From assembly GCA_035578175.1 (NCBI GenBank), contig JAQMRL010000001.1, positions 56,381,553-56,445,552 of the forward strand: 64,000 nt of DNA, written 5' to 3'. Of this stretch, positions 22,942-35,500 are shown piece by piece. Below the pieces are notes generated by a model, which was given only the letters and a program-made list of their open reading frames with translations, ran no database searches and was not told where the DNA came from. The stretch comes from Catonia carolina. Its lineage: Eukaryota > Arthropoda > Insecta > Hemiptera > Achilidae. The stretch's first letter is position 1. Each line of letters begins with the position of its first letter. A program made the translations under genes and the position numbers.

Positions 22942-25250
22942 TTACTCATCTACATACTCTTGTATGTCAGGTAAACTTGATTGAACTTTATCGGAAGATT
23001 TCAGTGAATTGTAAAAGTTGGGGTAGCTTGGCGGTATAAGATCCAAAATATCAAGTAGACTTTTTTCTTCTCCTTACTTATTGGCAGCGTTTCTTTAAAA
23101 CGCTTTTTAATGGTGAGCATTGCTTCAGAAACACCTCGAATTGTTAAATCTAAAGTCAGAAATGGGTCTTCATTTAAGGTATTTTTGTAGAACACTACAC
23201 CATACTCCCTTGTGTACTGAAACCAACGAGCATGGTGCCAGCAGAACTTCTCTCCATCGCTTTTCTTTTTACGTAATTGAAGTAGGCCGTTCAATTAAGA
23301 CGAAAAGTTTAAAAAGTCCACAACAGTAAGTTGGTTAACTACAGATTTATTGTTTTTTGGCCTCTGTGAACGTACCACTTGGTACCAATCTTGTGTACCA
23401 TCAACAAAACCAAGTAACTCCTTCTGCTTGGAAATCATTCCATGGTCAACGTCGCACTCTTTATGACCATGGCCACTAACCATGAACTTATGGTCGATTT
23501 TTTGCAACTTTTTGTTGTCTTGCATTCCTTTAAGGTACGTTGCTGCCACATGTGAATTCTTATTCTGACCTAGACAAGTATCTGAGTATAAAACGACATG
23601 TTTTACATTACTTGGCAGTGATACTAGAAATTTACAAATGCTCGTGGCAATTTGATTTCTGCCTCTCTTGCCTTCACCCTCGTGCCATATGTAGCAATAC
23701 ACATTTTTTGTTGTCGAGCAGTGCACTGTTAGATAGTATGTCCATAATTGCCTCTTATAGAAAATAACTTTTTTTTTTAAATATGGTGTTGGCAAGCATT
23801 GCTAAAGATCAAACACACAACATCGCATGTTTTCACGTTTACCTATCGAACTAAATTTATCTTCTGATTTTTTTAAATAAGCCAAATCGGCATCTTTTTG
23901 ATGAACTTCCAACTCTTCCTTTAAAGCTGCGAGCTTTATTGTATCGGTTTTAACACTTATTTTCATGTTTAGCACGCCACATGTATGTCATGTGTCGATC
24001 TTTTGAGATTTGAATGATATATTTAGTTTATGAAATTCAGTTTCATAAATGTTTCGTGTAACTGGATTTTCAGTCATTTTCTTTTCACTGTTATAATATA
24101 ACATTTGAAGTTCAAATGTGCTGGTAAATACCGCCTGTCACTTTTATTTCTAGTAGCCTACTGTATAATGTGATTTATACTTCGGAATGGAATTTATACG
24201 GGGAATCACTTCATTTTTCTTCTATATAGAATGCTTATTATTTGGTGGATGGCGACCTCTGAAATCAGGCCCGACAGTAGAGGCAAAACTTGCAGATTTA
24301 TTCCTTAAAGCTACCAAGATAAAAGAAGAGGTTTCATACAGTACTTTCATAAAACAACCCTTACGTGTTTTTATACGTTTTCTATGAATGTTTAAATGAA
24401 ATGTGTGGGTAAACAACATATATTTTTCTTTATCTGCATCAAGCGTTCTTTTACGCGATCTTTTAGGCTCTTCTGTGTCAACTAAACCACATACATAAGC
24501 CACTCTCTTATCACGACTTCTCAAAACCCAGTATTCATTAAAAATTCTTTCCTGAACAGTTGTAATTCTGTCATCACCCAATGTTTCCAAAATTTTGTTG
24601 CATCCCAACCTACAGTTATGTAATTTCTTAATTTTTCTAGCCTACAATTTTTTCCCTTTTGTTGTGATGGCAGTATTTATTTTCTAAGGCAGTATTTCTT
24701 AGTAATTTTCTTTCAGCACGCTTATTTCGTGTGTAGATTCCATCTCTGTTTTGTTAACTTGTTTTTCTCTAGACTTATTTTCATTGTCATGATTGGTATT
24801 ATCAGTATTTATTTCTGTACGTGACACGAGAAATGTCACGTCTACATTATTTCAGTTTCAAGAACCTCAGGGTGCAGGGTGATTGCCCTGTATCTATTTT
24901 TTTGCAATCTTATTTCACTATCACTAGTTGTTTGTCTTTGAGGATTAGGGTTCTTTAACTTAACAGGTCTTTTCTTCATCATCTGATGAAGATGAATCAT
25001 TAGTAGCTGAATGATATGTCTTATCCTTATCTGAATCATCAAACAGTTCATGGAAGTTAAACGAAGACTTTTTACTTACGTTGGAAGACGTAGATGGTAA
25101 TTGACTTCCAGCATCACAAAACATGTCGATACAGTCATTATTAAATAATGTATTTATTTGATTCAAAGTTTCTATCTGTTCGTCGTAAAGATCTAAAGAT
25201 GACACTTCACATTCGTAATTATCACTTTCTTGTACTGAAACAAACATCAT
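22942..25250 (-). pseudogene. Family X (DUF7869-like) copy X2, most complete
   Basis: The longest copy. From 25250: acidic N-terminus (VSSLDLYDEQIETLNQ), a frameshift near 24960, 'VQERIFNEYWVLRSRDKRV' (24560), 'KGCFMKVLYETSSFILVALRNKS' (24300), 'KYKSHYTVGY', 'NPVTRNIYETEFHKLNISFKS', 'LAALKEELEVHQKDADLAY' (23900), a TAG in 'CVFDLxQCLPTP', then the open core 23295-23795 with 'LWTYYLTVH', 'CYIWHEGEGKRG', 'VVLYSDTCLGQNKNS' and 'IDHKFMVSGHGHKECDVDH', and a C-terminal part to the stop at 22942-22944. The YSD and ID-H/CDVDH blocks are candidate metal-binding residues. Proteins with these blocks recur in insect genomes as DUF7869; that it is mobile is my inference from copy number. Broken by several stops and shifts. 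Confidence 0.65.
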
Positions 25251-26235
25251 TCAAGCAATAAATTAAGTGGAAATAACATTACAAATTAAAAATTTACTCT
25301 TTCAGTAAAACATGAGTCACGCTTTTTAAAAATAATATGATTTACTTAAATTATCTAACTCAGTACGAATTAAACGTTTGAAAATTATTAACAAAATGTG
25401 ACAATCACAACTCTACAAAGAACAATTCACACTCATTAGTATAGGGCTACATATTAGACTGACTTAAACATGTACCTTTACCTTGCCTGGAACATGTACG
25501 TCTTCAAGTTAATAATATATAGTGTTTAATTTTGAATTTATTGTTCTACTAGTGTCATATTGCTTATTACAGAAAGGTGGAGTGTCAAATTATTTGCACT
25601 TAATCTGTTAGTTCCAGGGCTACAAAAAATAGTTCTGTTTCTTATTATGTGGTCAGCCAATTAAATTTCGTGCGGAAGTAATAGAGGTTTAAAAGACAGC
25701 AATCAGTCATCTCCTTTGAAAGTAATAAATTTCATTACACAGCCAGACCCTGTGGCGAATGAAGTGAAGAGAAGGAAATGAATTTGGAGGGTGGAAAATA
25801 TGTACTTTTCAGGGGGTCCGGCATGCTGATAAGGATCCGCGTTGACTCGAGAAAGGATCCCGCACGAGCCGATCTCTTAAAATTACACTTTCGGGTTATT
25901 TTTTTGGTGTTTTCGAAGAGCGCCAGCAACGAAAGGTTAGGTTGTTTTTCTCTAACTCGCACGGTTTATCGCATGTGCCACAATTTATGACGTATTTGAA
26001 TACGCCGTGGAAAATTAAAAAGTCTATGACTCTTTCTCTATCCCATGACGTACCCTAAAAATGTAAAACTTCACAATTGTCACAAATCATGGCCATTTTT
26101 TTCACGAAATTATACAAAAAACAATTAAACCAATTGAACCATGAATTCAAGATTGAAACTAGTACATTATTATAAGTTAACTACGTAACGTAAGTAATGC
26201 CAACATTTCATTATTCATTTTTTTTATTTATTATT
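25251..26235. other. No recognisable gene
   Basis: Spacer between family X copies X2 and X1. A GC-richer patch at 25730-25990 has overlapping open frames on both strands (70-75 codons) without recognised motifs; it may be a small repeat. Confidence 0.4.
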
Positions 26236-27197
26236 TTATTTAACATTAACATTATTTTTCTGGTAATCAATGGTAATCACAAGTTTTTTGAGATTTATTC
26301 CACTTCCGATTCTTGCCTGTCTCTTTCGTTTGTAGAAAGTATGAGCTTTCAATTTGTGTACATTATTAAGAATAGTTAATTTTCTTATTTCATTATCGGC
26401 ATTAGGATCAGCAGTTTTTTGTAATACTTTTACATCAGCTGTAAATTTATCACAAGTTCCACAAGTATCTATTCTTGGATAGCCAAATTTTATGTTAAAT
26501 TTCTTAAAAGAAGAACGATAACTTTCGTATGAAATACTGACATCAGTGTTCTTTTGTTTAAATAGTTTGTACATTTTTATTACATTTAACTCTTCGGGGA
26601 GATAAATTCTGCTGCTTTTTTTAGCACTGTAGTGACTACCTTGACCTTTAAAACTGTAGATGTGATCTTCAATTTTTTATGAAGATTTGGAGAGAATTTA
26701 TGTTTTCGATTGGTATGTAAACCCCTCTTATATTTAGGTGACCTTCCTGTCAATTTTAAAGATTTTTGAATGTGTTCAATTCTACCTTTTGTTACTCCAT
26801 GTAGTGCATAAAATGCCTTAAAACAGACAGGAATTTCTACAGATTTCTGTTCTCTTACAACACGAACTCTATATTGATAAGCAGCGTCATGGCTTCTAGA
26901 AGTAGCAGAATTGATTGAAGGCCGACGCCGTTGTATTTCAACTAATGCCATTAACGAAACTAGGTGTGAAGTCTGTTCATTATAGTTATTTAAGTTATTA
27001 AAATGGCGTAATAATGTCATCTTTTCATCATTAGAAATAACAGTAAAACAACGTAAACGTTTACACTTACAGTCTTCGCCCAATTCAGAAGATTGTATAC
27101 GAAGTTTCTTTGATACATCCGATAATCTTCCTAGTTTTGGTTTTCGTTTGGTGGGATACTGTTTTTCATCATCTGAACTACTTTCTTGTTTAATCAT
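26236..27197 (-). pseudogene. Family X copy X1, N-terminal half
   Basis: ATG at 27197. Charged N-terminus, 'CKCKRLRCF' Cys cluster, 'SLMALVEIQRRRPS' (basic), 'VEIPVCFKAFYALHGVTKGRI' and 'SPNLHKKL'; one frameshift near 26690; then 'MYKLFKQKNTDVSISYESY', 'FNIKFGYPRIDTCGTCDKF' (CxxC) and 'HKLKAHTFYKRKRQA'. Homology ends before the presumed catalytic 'FDLQQCLPTP...YSDTC' half, which is absent; the stop at 26236 is in unrelated sequence. It is a different subfamily from X2 (clearly divergent residues in every block). Confidence 0.65.
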
Positions 27198-27579
27198 GTT
27201 AAAAGAAACTATAAACTACGCAGTGATTCACACAAAAAAAAACACAATACTTAATCACAGAGACAATACACTTAATCACAGAAGTGGTATCACAAACGAG
27301 CGAAACGTTCCTTTTTCAATCTCTGACGCGCGGACATTCCTTGTTCATTCCCTGTGTCAATGGACGTTTCTACTTCTTCCCCAGTATACGATATTTTTAA
27401 CAGCTGATTCTTACGTGACCTTTCTACTTTTTTCCCTTTTAGAGTAATAGACAAGTAGTTCACTTTAAAATCTACAAGAATGCAGCACTGGCTAATTTTT
27501 TTAAAAAAATGTGACATTCCTTGTTTTTTCCCTGTAGGCTTCGTATGCAAATGTTTAGTGGCGCGCCGGTCCGTCACAC

Positions 27580-27636
27580 ATTGATCGGATCAAATAATTA
27601 GTTTACGTTCTTCGCCATCATCAAGAACACTAATTA
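27580..27636 (+). repeat. 57-bp direct repeat, unit 1
   Basis: Matches 27915-27971 at about 53 of 57 positions ('aataattagtttacgttcttcgccatca' core region). The two units bracket about 280 bp of AT-rich DNA between copies X1 and X3. Could be termini of an unknown element or a deletion footprint. Confidence 0.6.
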
Positions 27637-27914
27637 GGCCTATTAGTAAAGTAAGTAAAAAAATTTGCACGTGTAAATGCGCCTTTAGTTAATTATAAAT
27701 TAGGTTGTTATTTTATTATAAGTAAATTTATTTGTAATAATTTTAAATTTACTTGTAGATTTAATACGCATTATTAATTGTAGTTTTTAGTTTGTAATAA
27801 TTACTTGTAATTTTAAATGATAGTTTGTTAATTATTTATTTTACCCAGATCCCGAAACGGACCATAGCAATAAGTGTCACAATATGTTTCTCCGTTTGTT
27901 ATTCTGTCCCACTC

Positions 27915-27971
27915 ATTGGTCGGACCAAATAATTAGTTTACGTTCTTCGCCATCAATAAGAACACTAATTA
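27915..27971 (+). repeat. 57-bp direct repeat, unit 2
   Basis: Partner of 27580-27636, same orientation. Contains the short palindrome ttggtcggaccaa. Confidence 0.6.
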
Positions 27972-28036
27972 TTAGTAACGTAAGTAAAAATGCAAAAATA
28001 TATTTCTGCAGAACCTCATTTTGCAATCGGTTCATA

Positions 28037-28691
28037 CTATAGATGTATGTTGATGGTTTTATTACTAGCACTGTTAATATCAAAATTGTAGCAAGAGAGC
28101 TGTCTCTGAGAGGACATTGAAGAATAGGTCAAGGTGGGACAGAAAAGAACTTGCTGTAAGTCTTCACATAACACCATCAATCGGTCATTTCCTTTCCTAG
28201 CTTCAACATCACTTATCAGTGACTTGTATGTCTGATCTGCCTTCAAGTGATCCATTGTGGTATCCCTTTTTATCCCCTTTATTGCGATTTCATTTTCTGC
28301 AGCGATTAGTTTATTGTACTTTAGGTCGGAGTTTTTGTAAATATCACATCTTGGATACCCAAACCGTAACTGACTAAAGTCATTACAAAATATCTGTTTA
28401 TGAACAGTTCTGCTAACTGACAGATGTGGGAATTTCTCACACAAAAGTCTGTACATTTTGCAGAGGTTTAGTTCAGGCCTTAGACATTCTTTAACTGATT
28501 TATTACGACTGTAATAACGCGACTGTTTAGGAAAACTCTCGATGTGTTGCTTTATTAGATTTTTAACATCATCTTGCATGTCATGTGGTGTAGTTGTGTT
28601 TCCTTCTTCTATCAGTAGGAATCATGACACCTGTTTTTAATTTATTTTGTAACGTTTAAATTCTCCTCTGAGTTATTGAATACGGTATCTA
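28037..28691 (-). pseudogene. Family X copy X3, part after the piggyBac-4 insertion
   Basis: Reads 'NKLKTG' and a frameshift, then open: 'DVKNLIKQHIESFPKQSRYY', 'RPELNLCKMYRLLCEKFP', 'FSQLRFGYPRCDIYKNSD', 'HLKADQTYKSLISDVEARKG', 'CEDLQQVLFCPTLTYSSM' and 'RQLSCYNFDI', where homology stops at about 28070. The catalytic YSD region is lacking. The piece upstream in the same protein lies at 37746-38027, across the 9-kb piggyBac-4. Confidence 0.7.
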
Positions 28692-28863
28692 TTAACCCTT
28701 TCAGTACCAACGTCCGGAAAACAGGACGTCGATATATTTTATGTAGTTATAAAATTCGGTTTACAAGACGTCCGTAAGTTATACATAAAGTGCCATCGTC
28801 CGGGTAACCGATCATTTCCAAAACAGCTTTTGAACAAAAATTAATAAAATAATGTATTTTGAA

Positions 28864-29045
28864 ACCGCCTCTGTGGCGTAGTGACTAGAACGCTAGAATA
28901 CTAGAACAAAACAAAAGGTCCCGGGTTCGATTCCTGGCTAGGGTCTGGAATTTTTAACACGTTAAAACCACCGTTAAGGTAGCAAAACTCACAGTAGTTG
29001 CTAATACCAAGCTGTTGATACGACTTTAAATAAACTAAAAAAAAC
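28864..29045 (+). mobile_element. tRNA-derived SINE-A, TSD TATTTTGAA
   Basis: Head carries a pol III A box (tggcgtagtgactag) and B box (gggttcgattcc); body 'ctagggtctggaat', tail 'ttaaataaactaaaaaaaac'. Perfect 9-bp duplication TATTTTGAA at 28855-28863 and 29046-29054. Other copies: 62691-62877 and a worn one near 53960. Confidence 0.85.
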
Positions 29046-29205
29046 TATTTTGAATATTTTTAGTGTTAAAACGATTTCTTATCTTTATGAAATCAATAAA
29101 AATTAATTTTTAACAAGATATTTTATTATTCTGTAACGTTGAAATTTTGGTCGGCAATTGCAGGCTTCTGCCTGCAAGTTTTCGAAATAAGGGCTGGCCC
29201 CTTTT
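28954..29205 (+). repeat. 252-bp direct repeat, left unit
   Basis: Covers the 3' half of SINE-A plus about 150 bp of piggyBac-4 sequence ending 'aagggctggcccctttt'. The partner at 37419-37672 has the same SINE/flank junction, so it is a duplication of DNA rather than a second SINE insertion. Confidence 0.85.
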
Positions 29206-29516
29206 CACGAATTTTTATCTTAGAGTTTAAAAACAAAAATTTATTATATTCTTTAAGTAAAATTTTTTTAAATTATTTTGAGAAGACATTTTTGTCTGAT
29301 ATGGGCTTATAGGGTGGTAAAATGAAAGATCCCAATATACTTTTTTTCACAAACTATTGATTTATTTAAAAAAATTACACATACTATTTTAACTAAAGTT
29401 ACAACAACAGCTACTATAAAATATAAATTAGGATTAAAATAAAAAAAGGTTGACTAAAATACGTATATAACTATGTAGGAAAAAATACAAAATTTGCAGT
29501 TCAATAACACAATAAA
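29206..29516. other. piggyBac-4 3' UTR
   Basis: AT-rich sequence between the transposase stop and the left direct repeat; nothing else seen. Confidence 0.4.
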
Positions 29517-30591
29517 TTACTTAGTGTAAAAATCTGAAAAGCAATTTCGGTCACTCATTAAATATAAATGAACATTGCACTTCATACGAAGAAATTTGCT
29601 CTCTTTTTACAGTCTTTTTTCTTGCATCTATTTGCATTTTCTTTTTGTCGATTATAGGAAAGTGCCCGATTTGGTCCAATCGAACATCGCTGATAGGTTT
29701 AGGTTCAGTTTTGGTCCTTTGGATGGCCCTTCATCTTCAACGGTAGTATTACTGGGCCTATCTCTTTTCCTGGATGGAACCGGCTTTCCAGCCAGTATGA
29801 GACCCTCAGAAACCACTTGCTGAAACATCAATAGGACCATTTTTTTTTCAATGCCTAGAGAAAAAGCTTGTCGCTTGTACTCTAGCCATGAATTAACCAA
29901 AGCCAAATCTAGAGCATGCGCAAACATTCTCAACGTCCATTTCCGTGATTTTATGTAAATTCTGTATGAACTGATAAAAAAATCTAGATTGTCGACACCA
30001 CCCATATTTTTATTGTACAGTTGAATAACTTTAGGTTGAAGAACGTTTATGTATTTTTTACCTGTTTTGTCCCAGCGACGACATTCATCAGCTGCACCAA
30101 TTCCAACAAAATTTGAAGCCAGTACGACAGGTTTATTGTCATACCACTTGGTGACTATAACCTGTCCATCTTCACTGACTACGTCCTGCGCAAAACCTCT
30201 GTCATGCTGACGTTTAATATCTTTATCTGATAATAACAGTGGTTTCATAAACCTGTTGATTCTAATAGTGCCTGCTGCAAAACAATTCCGATCCTGTAAT
30301 TATTGGAAAAGGTGGTAGGATCTGACGTAGTTATCAAAGAACAACTGGTAGTTTGGCTTTGTAATTCTACTGTGTAACTGCATAACAATACCAGCGCCAG
30401 CTCCGAACTGAGCATATGCACTATTTACTTCAGCGTTAGCACCTTGATACCATTACCTTGATTTGACCATTACTTCCGCAAATTATAAACACTTTAATTG
30501 TATGTTTGCATGGCTTATTTTTTATAAATTGGCGCACACTTAGTTGTCCTCGAAATGGAATCATCTGTTCATCTACACACAACGCAAAGTG

Positions 30592-30721
30592 TAATTTTGG
30601 ATGCCAGTAATATCTGACTCTTAGATAAGATAGATTTCCCATCAGTACATGAATACCAAAAATAATTTGTATTTCATGTTTATTTGTTGGTGTAAACACC
30701 GATTTTTGCTGCAATGCATAA
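30592..30721 (-). repeat. 130-bp internal duplication, ectopic copy
   Basis: Duplicate of 30891-31020 (same strand, about 299 bp apart, roughly 90% identical). It separates 'LELPRQTH' from 'FALCVDEQM', which adjoin in other piggyBac proteins. Confidence 0.85.
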
Positions 30722-30890
30722 TGCGTTTGACGAGGCAATTCAAGACAACGTGATCTTACAACATTATACAAAGGCCGCACCTTCCAAAACTTATCATTTG
30801 GATTTTTATCCTCTAAATTATTCACAAAATTAATGTGTTGTCTCATTTTGAAATTTTGGTTTACATTCATATTATTTGAAATTAAGTCCT

Positions 30891-31020
30891 TAATTTTGGA
30901 CGCCAGTAATATCTGACTCTTGGATAAGATAGATTTCCCATCACTACATAAATATCAAAAATAATTTGCATTTCATGTTTATTTGTTGGTGTAAACACCG
31001 AGTTTTGCTGCAATGCATAA
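30891..31020 (-). repeat. 130-bp internal duplication, native copy
   Basis: In the expected place of the piggyBac protein (start of the catalytic fold, ending YYW). Confidence 0.85.
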
Positions 31021-31660
31021 ATGTTAGTAAATTCAGCAGTCATTTTATAAAAACTGTCAGGAAAATATTTAAAAAAAAAGAAAGTGGGGTTGGTAATTGG
31101 TAAATCATGTAACTTAGGATCAGCTAGTGTGAACCAAGGTTCATGCATTGTTTCATATTTATCAATATTATTTCTCCATTTAACTTCCTCTCTTTCTTTA
31201 AGGCCATTTTCCTGCGTGTATTTCCTTTCGTCATCTGCCTTACTAAGAACTGCTGCCACTTCTCCTAAATGTGGATTAGGTCTCCAGTTTGAACAGTGGG
31301 CATAGGATGTTCTGAAATGTCTCCTTCATTTTCTGACTGATCTGATTCATAATTTTTACATGAAAATATGTAAGTAGGATACAATAATATTACGATACAG
31401 ATTTTGTAACATCTGTGACTGAATGGGGTTGTCTGCTTGGGGTTGCCTATTTGACTGAATGGGTTCTTATAAAATGTAAAAAACAATCTAAATTTTGTTA
31501 TTATAACGACTACTTGAACTACAGATATTGAAAAACATTTTTATATCAAACTTACCATTACCGATAACATGGATAGAATGTCATCATTTCTTCAATCTTC
31601 AACATCAGAATTCATCAAAAAATTGAGAATTTCATCATCTTGTAACGTATTGTTCCCCAT

Positions 31661-32141
31661 TGTTATTATAAGAACACTTTTAAATATATTATTTAACAGT
31701 AATACACTTCGTAAAACCAACTGGGTAAAAATTCACCGATACCTAGACTCAATCACCAGTCATATGAACTACAGACTATTTCTCACAATGTACATATACA
31801 TGGACAGGGCTTTTTAAAAAAATAAAACTAAACTAAAAAGATATTTAACTCTACTATTAATTACACAAAGAAAGCTTATTTTTTAACTACAGAACTATAT
31901 TTTAAAACAACTTCTTCGAGACACGAACTACAATGCTGAGATAAATAAACAAAGACGTACACTCATGGCTGATGAAAGCACAAATCAGCTTTAGTAATAT
32001 AATTTTTAAAAACTTTTCAAAAGTTCCAATAAATTGCAGCACTTGCTGTACTCTTAAAGAATTTGTTCATGTATGTGGCCAATTTTATGCAAAGCGATAT
32101 GTGCGCAGTTTAGTGAATAAAAATAGGGAAAATTTTATGTA
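31661..32141. other. piggyBac-4 5' region up to the pogo-like element
   Basis: AT-rich non-coding DNA upstream of the transposase ATG; no motif stands out. Confidence 0.4.
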
Positions 32142-32329
32142 GGAGAACTCGGGGCGGAATGGGATACTTAATGTTTAAATTTATTTTAAAGACTGGGGAA
32201 TAAAAAAAAACACTTGATTAAGGTATGAAACATTAGTTTATAGTATAATATAACATACATGACTTGAAAATTACTTACTACTATACATTTTTATTTTTAT
32301 TTATTTTTTATAAAAAACGCCCGCAAATT

Positions 32330-32363
32330 TCCCGTTCTGCCCCACATACGGGGCAGAATGGGA
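32330..32363. repeat. pogo subterminal palindrome, 3' side
   Basis: TCCCGTTCTGCCCC-acata(c)-GGGGCAGAATGGGA: two inverted copies of the terminal-repeat core, about 190 bp inside the left end. Candidate transposase-binding site. Confidence 0.8.
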
Positions 32364-32545
32364 TAGAATTTTTATTATTAAAAACGTAAGAGAAAAATTG
32401 AAATTACGCCTTAAAACTAAGAAAAAACATTATAGACTTACCTATTTAATTTAAAAAAAATTGGAAAAATTATGAGGATTAAAAATGATTGTCATTTTGA
32501 AAAATAAAAGATTAATCTCAATATTTTTAATAATCAATAAACTAA

Positions 32546-35500
32546 CTACTTAGCCTCCTGGCAATGTTCACAAATTAAAATTTCTTCGTCATCTCCAGAG
32601 TCTATACCAGCACATGAGTTGTGTGCCCACTTGAAACATTTCTGGCAGGCAACCCATCCTTCATTTGAAACTGAGTAAAATTCCGCTCAGTACAGACACT
32701 GATCATCTTCTTCATCTGATTCACTATCCTCTGCCATCATCTTCTTTGTAGGTTTGTTTGTGCAGCTTGATTTCTTGAAGAGATTTTTCTTAATTGATTT
32801 TCCATTAGTTGCATTTTTTGATCTTTTTCCTCTGTTTTTGCCTTCTTTCACAATTCCTTTTTCCTCTTTTTTGGCAATAGCATCCTGTAACTCGTTTTTG
32901 TAAGGAGAATCTGTTAATATCACAGTTTTTCCTTTTTTTCTTGAAGTCCGCTTTGTATTTTGCTTGATTATCGGAATCGGTATTAAAGCCTCAGGTGATG
33001 TTTCAAAAGCTGGGTTTTCCTAAGAACTTGAACAAAAGTAGGGAGAATCTGGCATCCATGAAGATCCAGGTTGGGATTCAATGCTGGGGTTTTCTTGGTG
33101 CTTTGTTTTCTTGTTTGGTGGTTCAGTAGATACTAGAGAGTCAGTTGTCGAATCATGATATTGTCCAGTTGTCGCAGTTGGAAGGTAGTCTGCGTCGGAA
33201 AAAACATTTAGATCAGGTGGCCATATCCCTGTTTTCTTAAAGCCGTTTATAGCAGTTGACATTGTGGCAGCATGTAAAAATCCACCCCCAAAGATTGTAG
33301 ATATGTGAAAAAGAGTTACAACTTTTCCTGGATGGCTTCTAAGCCATTTGCTGATCTCTTCGCCATAGTACAGACTTAGAGGCTTGAAAAATGTTACATC
33401 TAAGGGTTGCAACTTATGAGAAGTGTGAGGCGGTAAACACAGTAAAGCTACGCCACTGTCTCTTGCCATTTTAAGCAGCTTCAGATGTTTGGTGTGTGTT
33501 GAATGCCCATTCACAATTAGAAGAACAGGTGACTCTTTTGTGGCTTTGGAAAAATCAATAAACTTTGTAAACCACACTAGAAATAATTCAGTAGTCATCC
33601 ATCCCGAGGGGTGAACTTCAGACCAGCCTCCTGGGGGTAAGCCAAGCTCAAATTCTTGTTTCTTCTTCATTCTTGGGAAGACAAGCATTGGCGGCATGTA
33701 TAATCCGGATGCCGACATGCAAACTTCCGCTGTCACTGTTTCTCCTGTAGCGTTTATAGGTTTTATAGATTTTACAACGTTTCCTAAATTTTTATATTTT
33801 AAAAGATTCTTCTATTTATTTCTCTTTTGGTATGAATTATTGGATGTGGTTGGCAGTGATTTGATATTTTTTAACTTGGAAATTAGAATTAAAATTGATC
33901 AATGGATTTTATTTCGTTTCTTATTTCATTTTATTGTATTGCGTTTGAGTTTTTGGTTTCTGGAGAGTTCTACGGATGAATCTTTTGTTTGGGTTGTTTG
34001 TCAGTGCGTATGAGTTTTATTTCTATTGTGTAAGGGAAAGGTTGTTACTCTTACTCTTGTGCGTACGTGACGAGTTCCTTGTATTTCCAGAATCAGGCGA
34101 TGTTAGGGGAGGTTTTTGATTGGTTGATGCTTTGAGTGGGGCGAGGCGAAGTGGTGACCGTTGGCCGCGTTCTTGTCCTGTCTTGTTCGGAACTTCGAAG
34201 TGGCGAGACTTATAGTACGATGACTGCTTATCGTCGTTGGCCGTAATGGCAAATATCGGTGGTATCAAGGATTGTTTTTAAGTAGCGTGTGTTAACCCGA
34301 TGTATTGTTAAAAGTCTTTATCGTTAGGTGTTAAGTTTTTTTTGAGCTACTTCTGTGCAAGTTAATTCATTCGGATGCTACAGAATAATTTGGAAAATAC
34401 CAACCTAAGGGCGGACCCTCGAGATACCTAAGGGCGGACCCTCGAGCGCTGAGTGGAGTTAGCATTATCCTAGGAACATCATGGGAGTCGAAGTATGAAT
34501 CCGCTAAATCCAGTCCATCGGATATTCAGGTTTTCCCAGAAGTCTGCCAATCTTGGAATGACCCAAATTCTCTGAGTATTGATTACGAGTGATTGGTTCA
34601 GTATTATAAATATTATTTCATTATTTTCTTTTGGACTTTATAAAAAAGAATTTTATTTAAAGATGTGTGGCCACAAAATTGTTTTTTTAATTGTTATTAT
34701 GTAAAATATGATTTTTGAAAATTAAAATATTTTATTGCGGGTTAACAGCATATAAATTTGTTTTTTTATTATTTTGGTATCCCAAAAACGGTGCCCACAC
34801 CTGAGAATTTTATTCCCAGGCTGGAAGTTCTGTTTCCATCAATCCAGTAATGAGTTATCGACTATTACTAAATTAATTGGTCTTATATGTTAAATATTAA
34901 ATTTCTTCTGTGGTTGATGGGACACTCCTCGGTCTGCAGATGTTATTGCTCCTACTTGCCTCTTTCCCTTAAGCGCTATTATTTTCGACTGACTTTTTGG
35001 ATTAACCGACACGCCGGTTTCATCGCAGTTAAATATTTTACCAGCTGTCAGATTGTGCTTATCAATAACTTCATGAAGAAGAGCATTAAACTTTGAAACT
35101 GCAACCTTATTGAACCCCATTGCTCGTGCGCCACTTGTATTTTCTGGAGTACGAATAGACAGGAAAGGATGCCTAGTAAGAAATCCTTTAATCCAATCCT
35201 GCCCTGCTAGACACGTTTCTTTGTTAAATTGGTGCATTAACCCATTTTTTTCTGCCAACTCATAGGCTAATAATGATCTTAGATCTTTCATAGTTAGACC
35301 AAAAAGCCTGCTTTCCATTGTCTTTAGATATGATACCAGTTCATCTTCTTGTTCTGATGTAAAAACATTTTTATATTTGCCATCTGGTTTATCAATTTTA
35401 TAATAAAATTAGGATTATTCTTAGATTTTTTTACACACCTTTCTAGAGTTGAATTTGGAACATTCAACAGAACCGAAGCCTTTAAAAATCCCATTTCGGA

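Larger units (their letters stand above)
29517..31660 (-). pseudogene. piggyBac-4 transposase with in-frame internal duplication
   Basis: ATG at 31660 (MGNNTLQDDEILNFL), a stop in the first exon, a likely donor GTAAGT near 31555, then an acidic stretch (NYESDQSENEGD), 'EPWFTLADPKLHDL', 'NKHEMQIIFDIYVVMGNLSYPRVRYYW', a stop at 30882, 'KFWKVRPLYNVVRSRCLELPRQ', 'FALCVDEQMIPFRGQLSVRQF' (first Asp), 'FFDNY' (second Asp), 'YNKNMGGVDNLD' (third Asp), and a Cys-rich end in shifted frames (stop 29517-29519). All three Asp survive. Odd: the 'YALQQ..FTPTNKHE..VRYYW' block occurs twice (30891-31020 and 30592-30721), the second inserted in frame just before the first Asp region. Confidence 0.85.
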
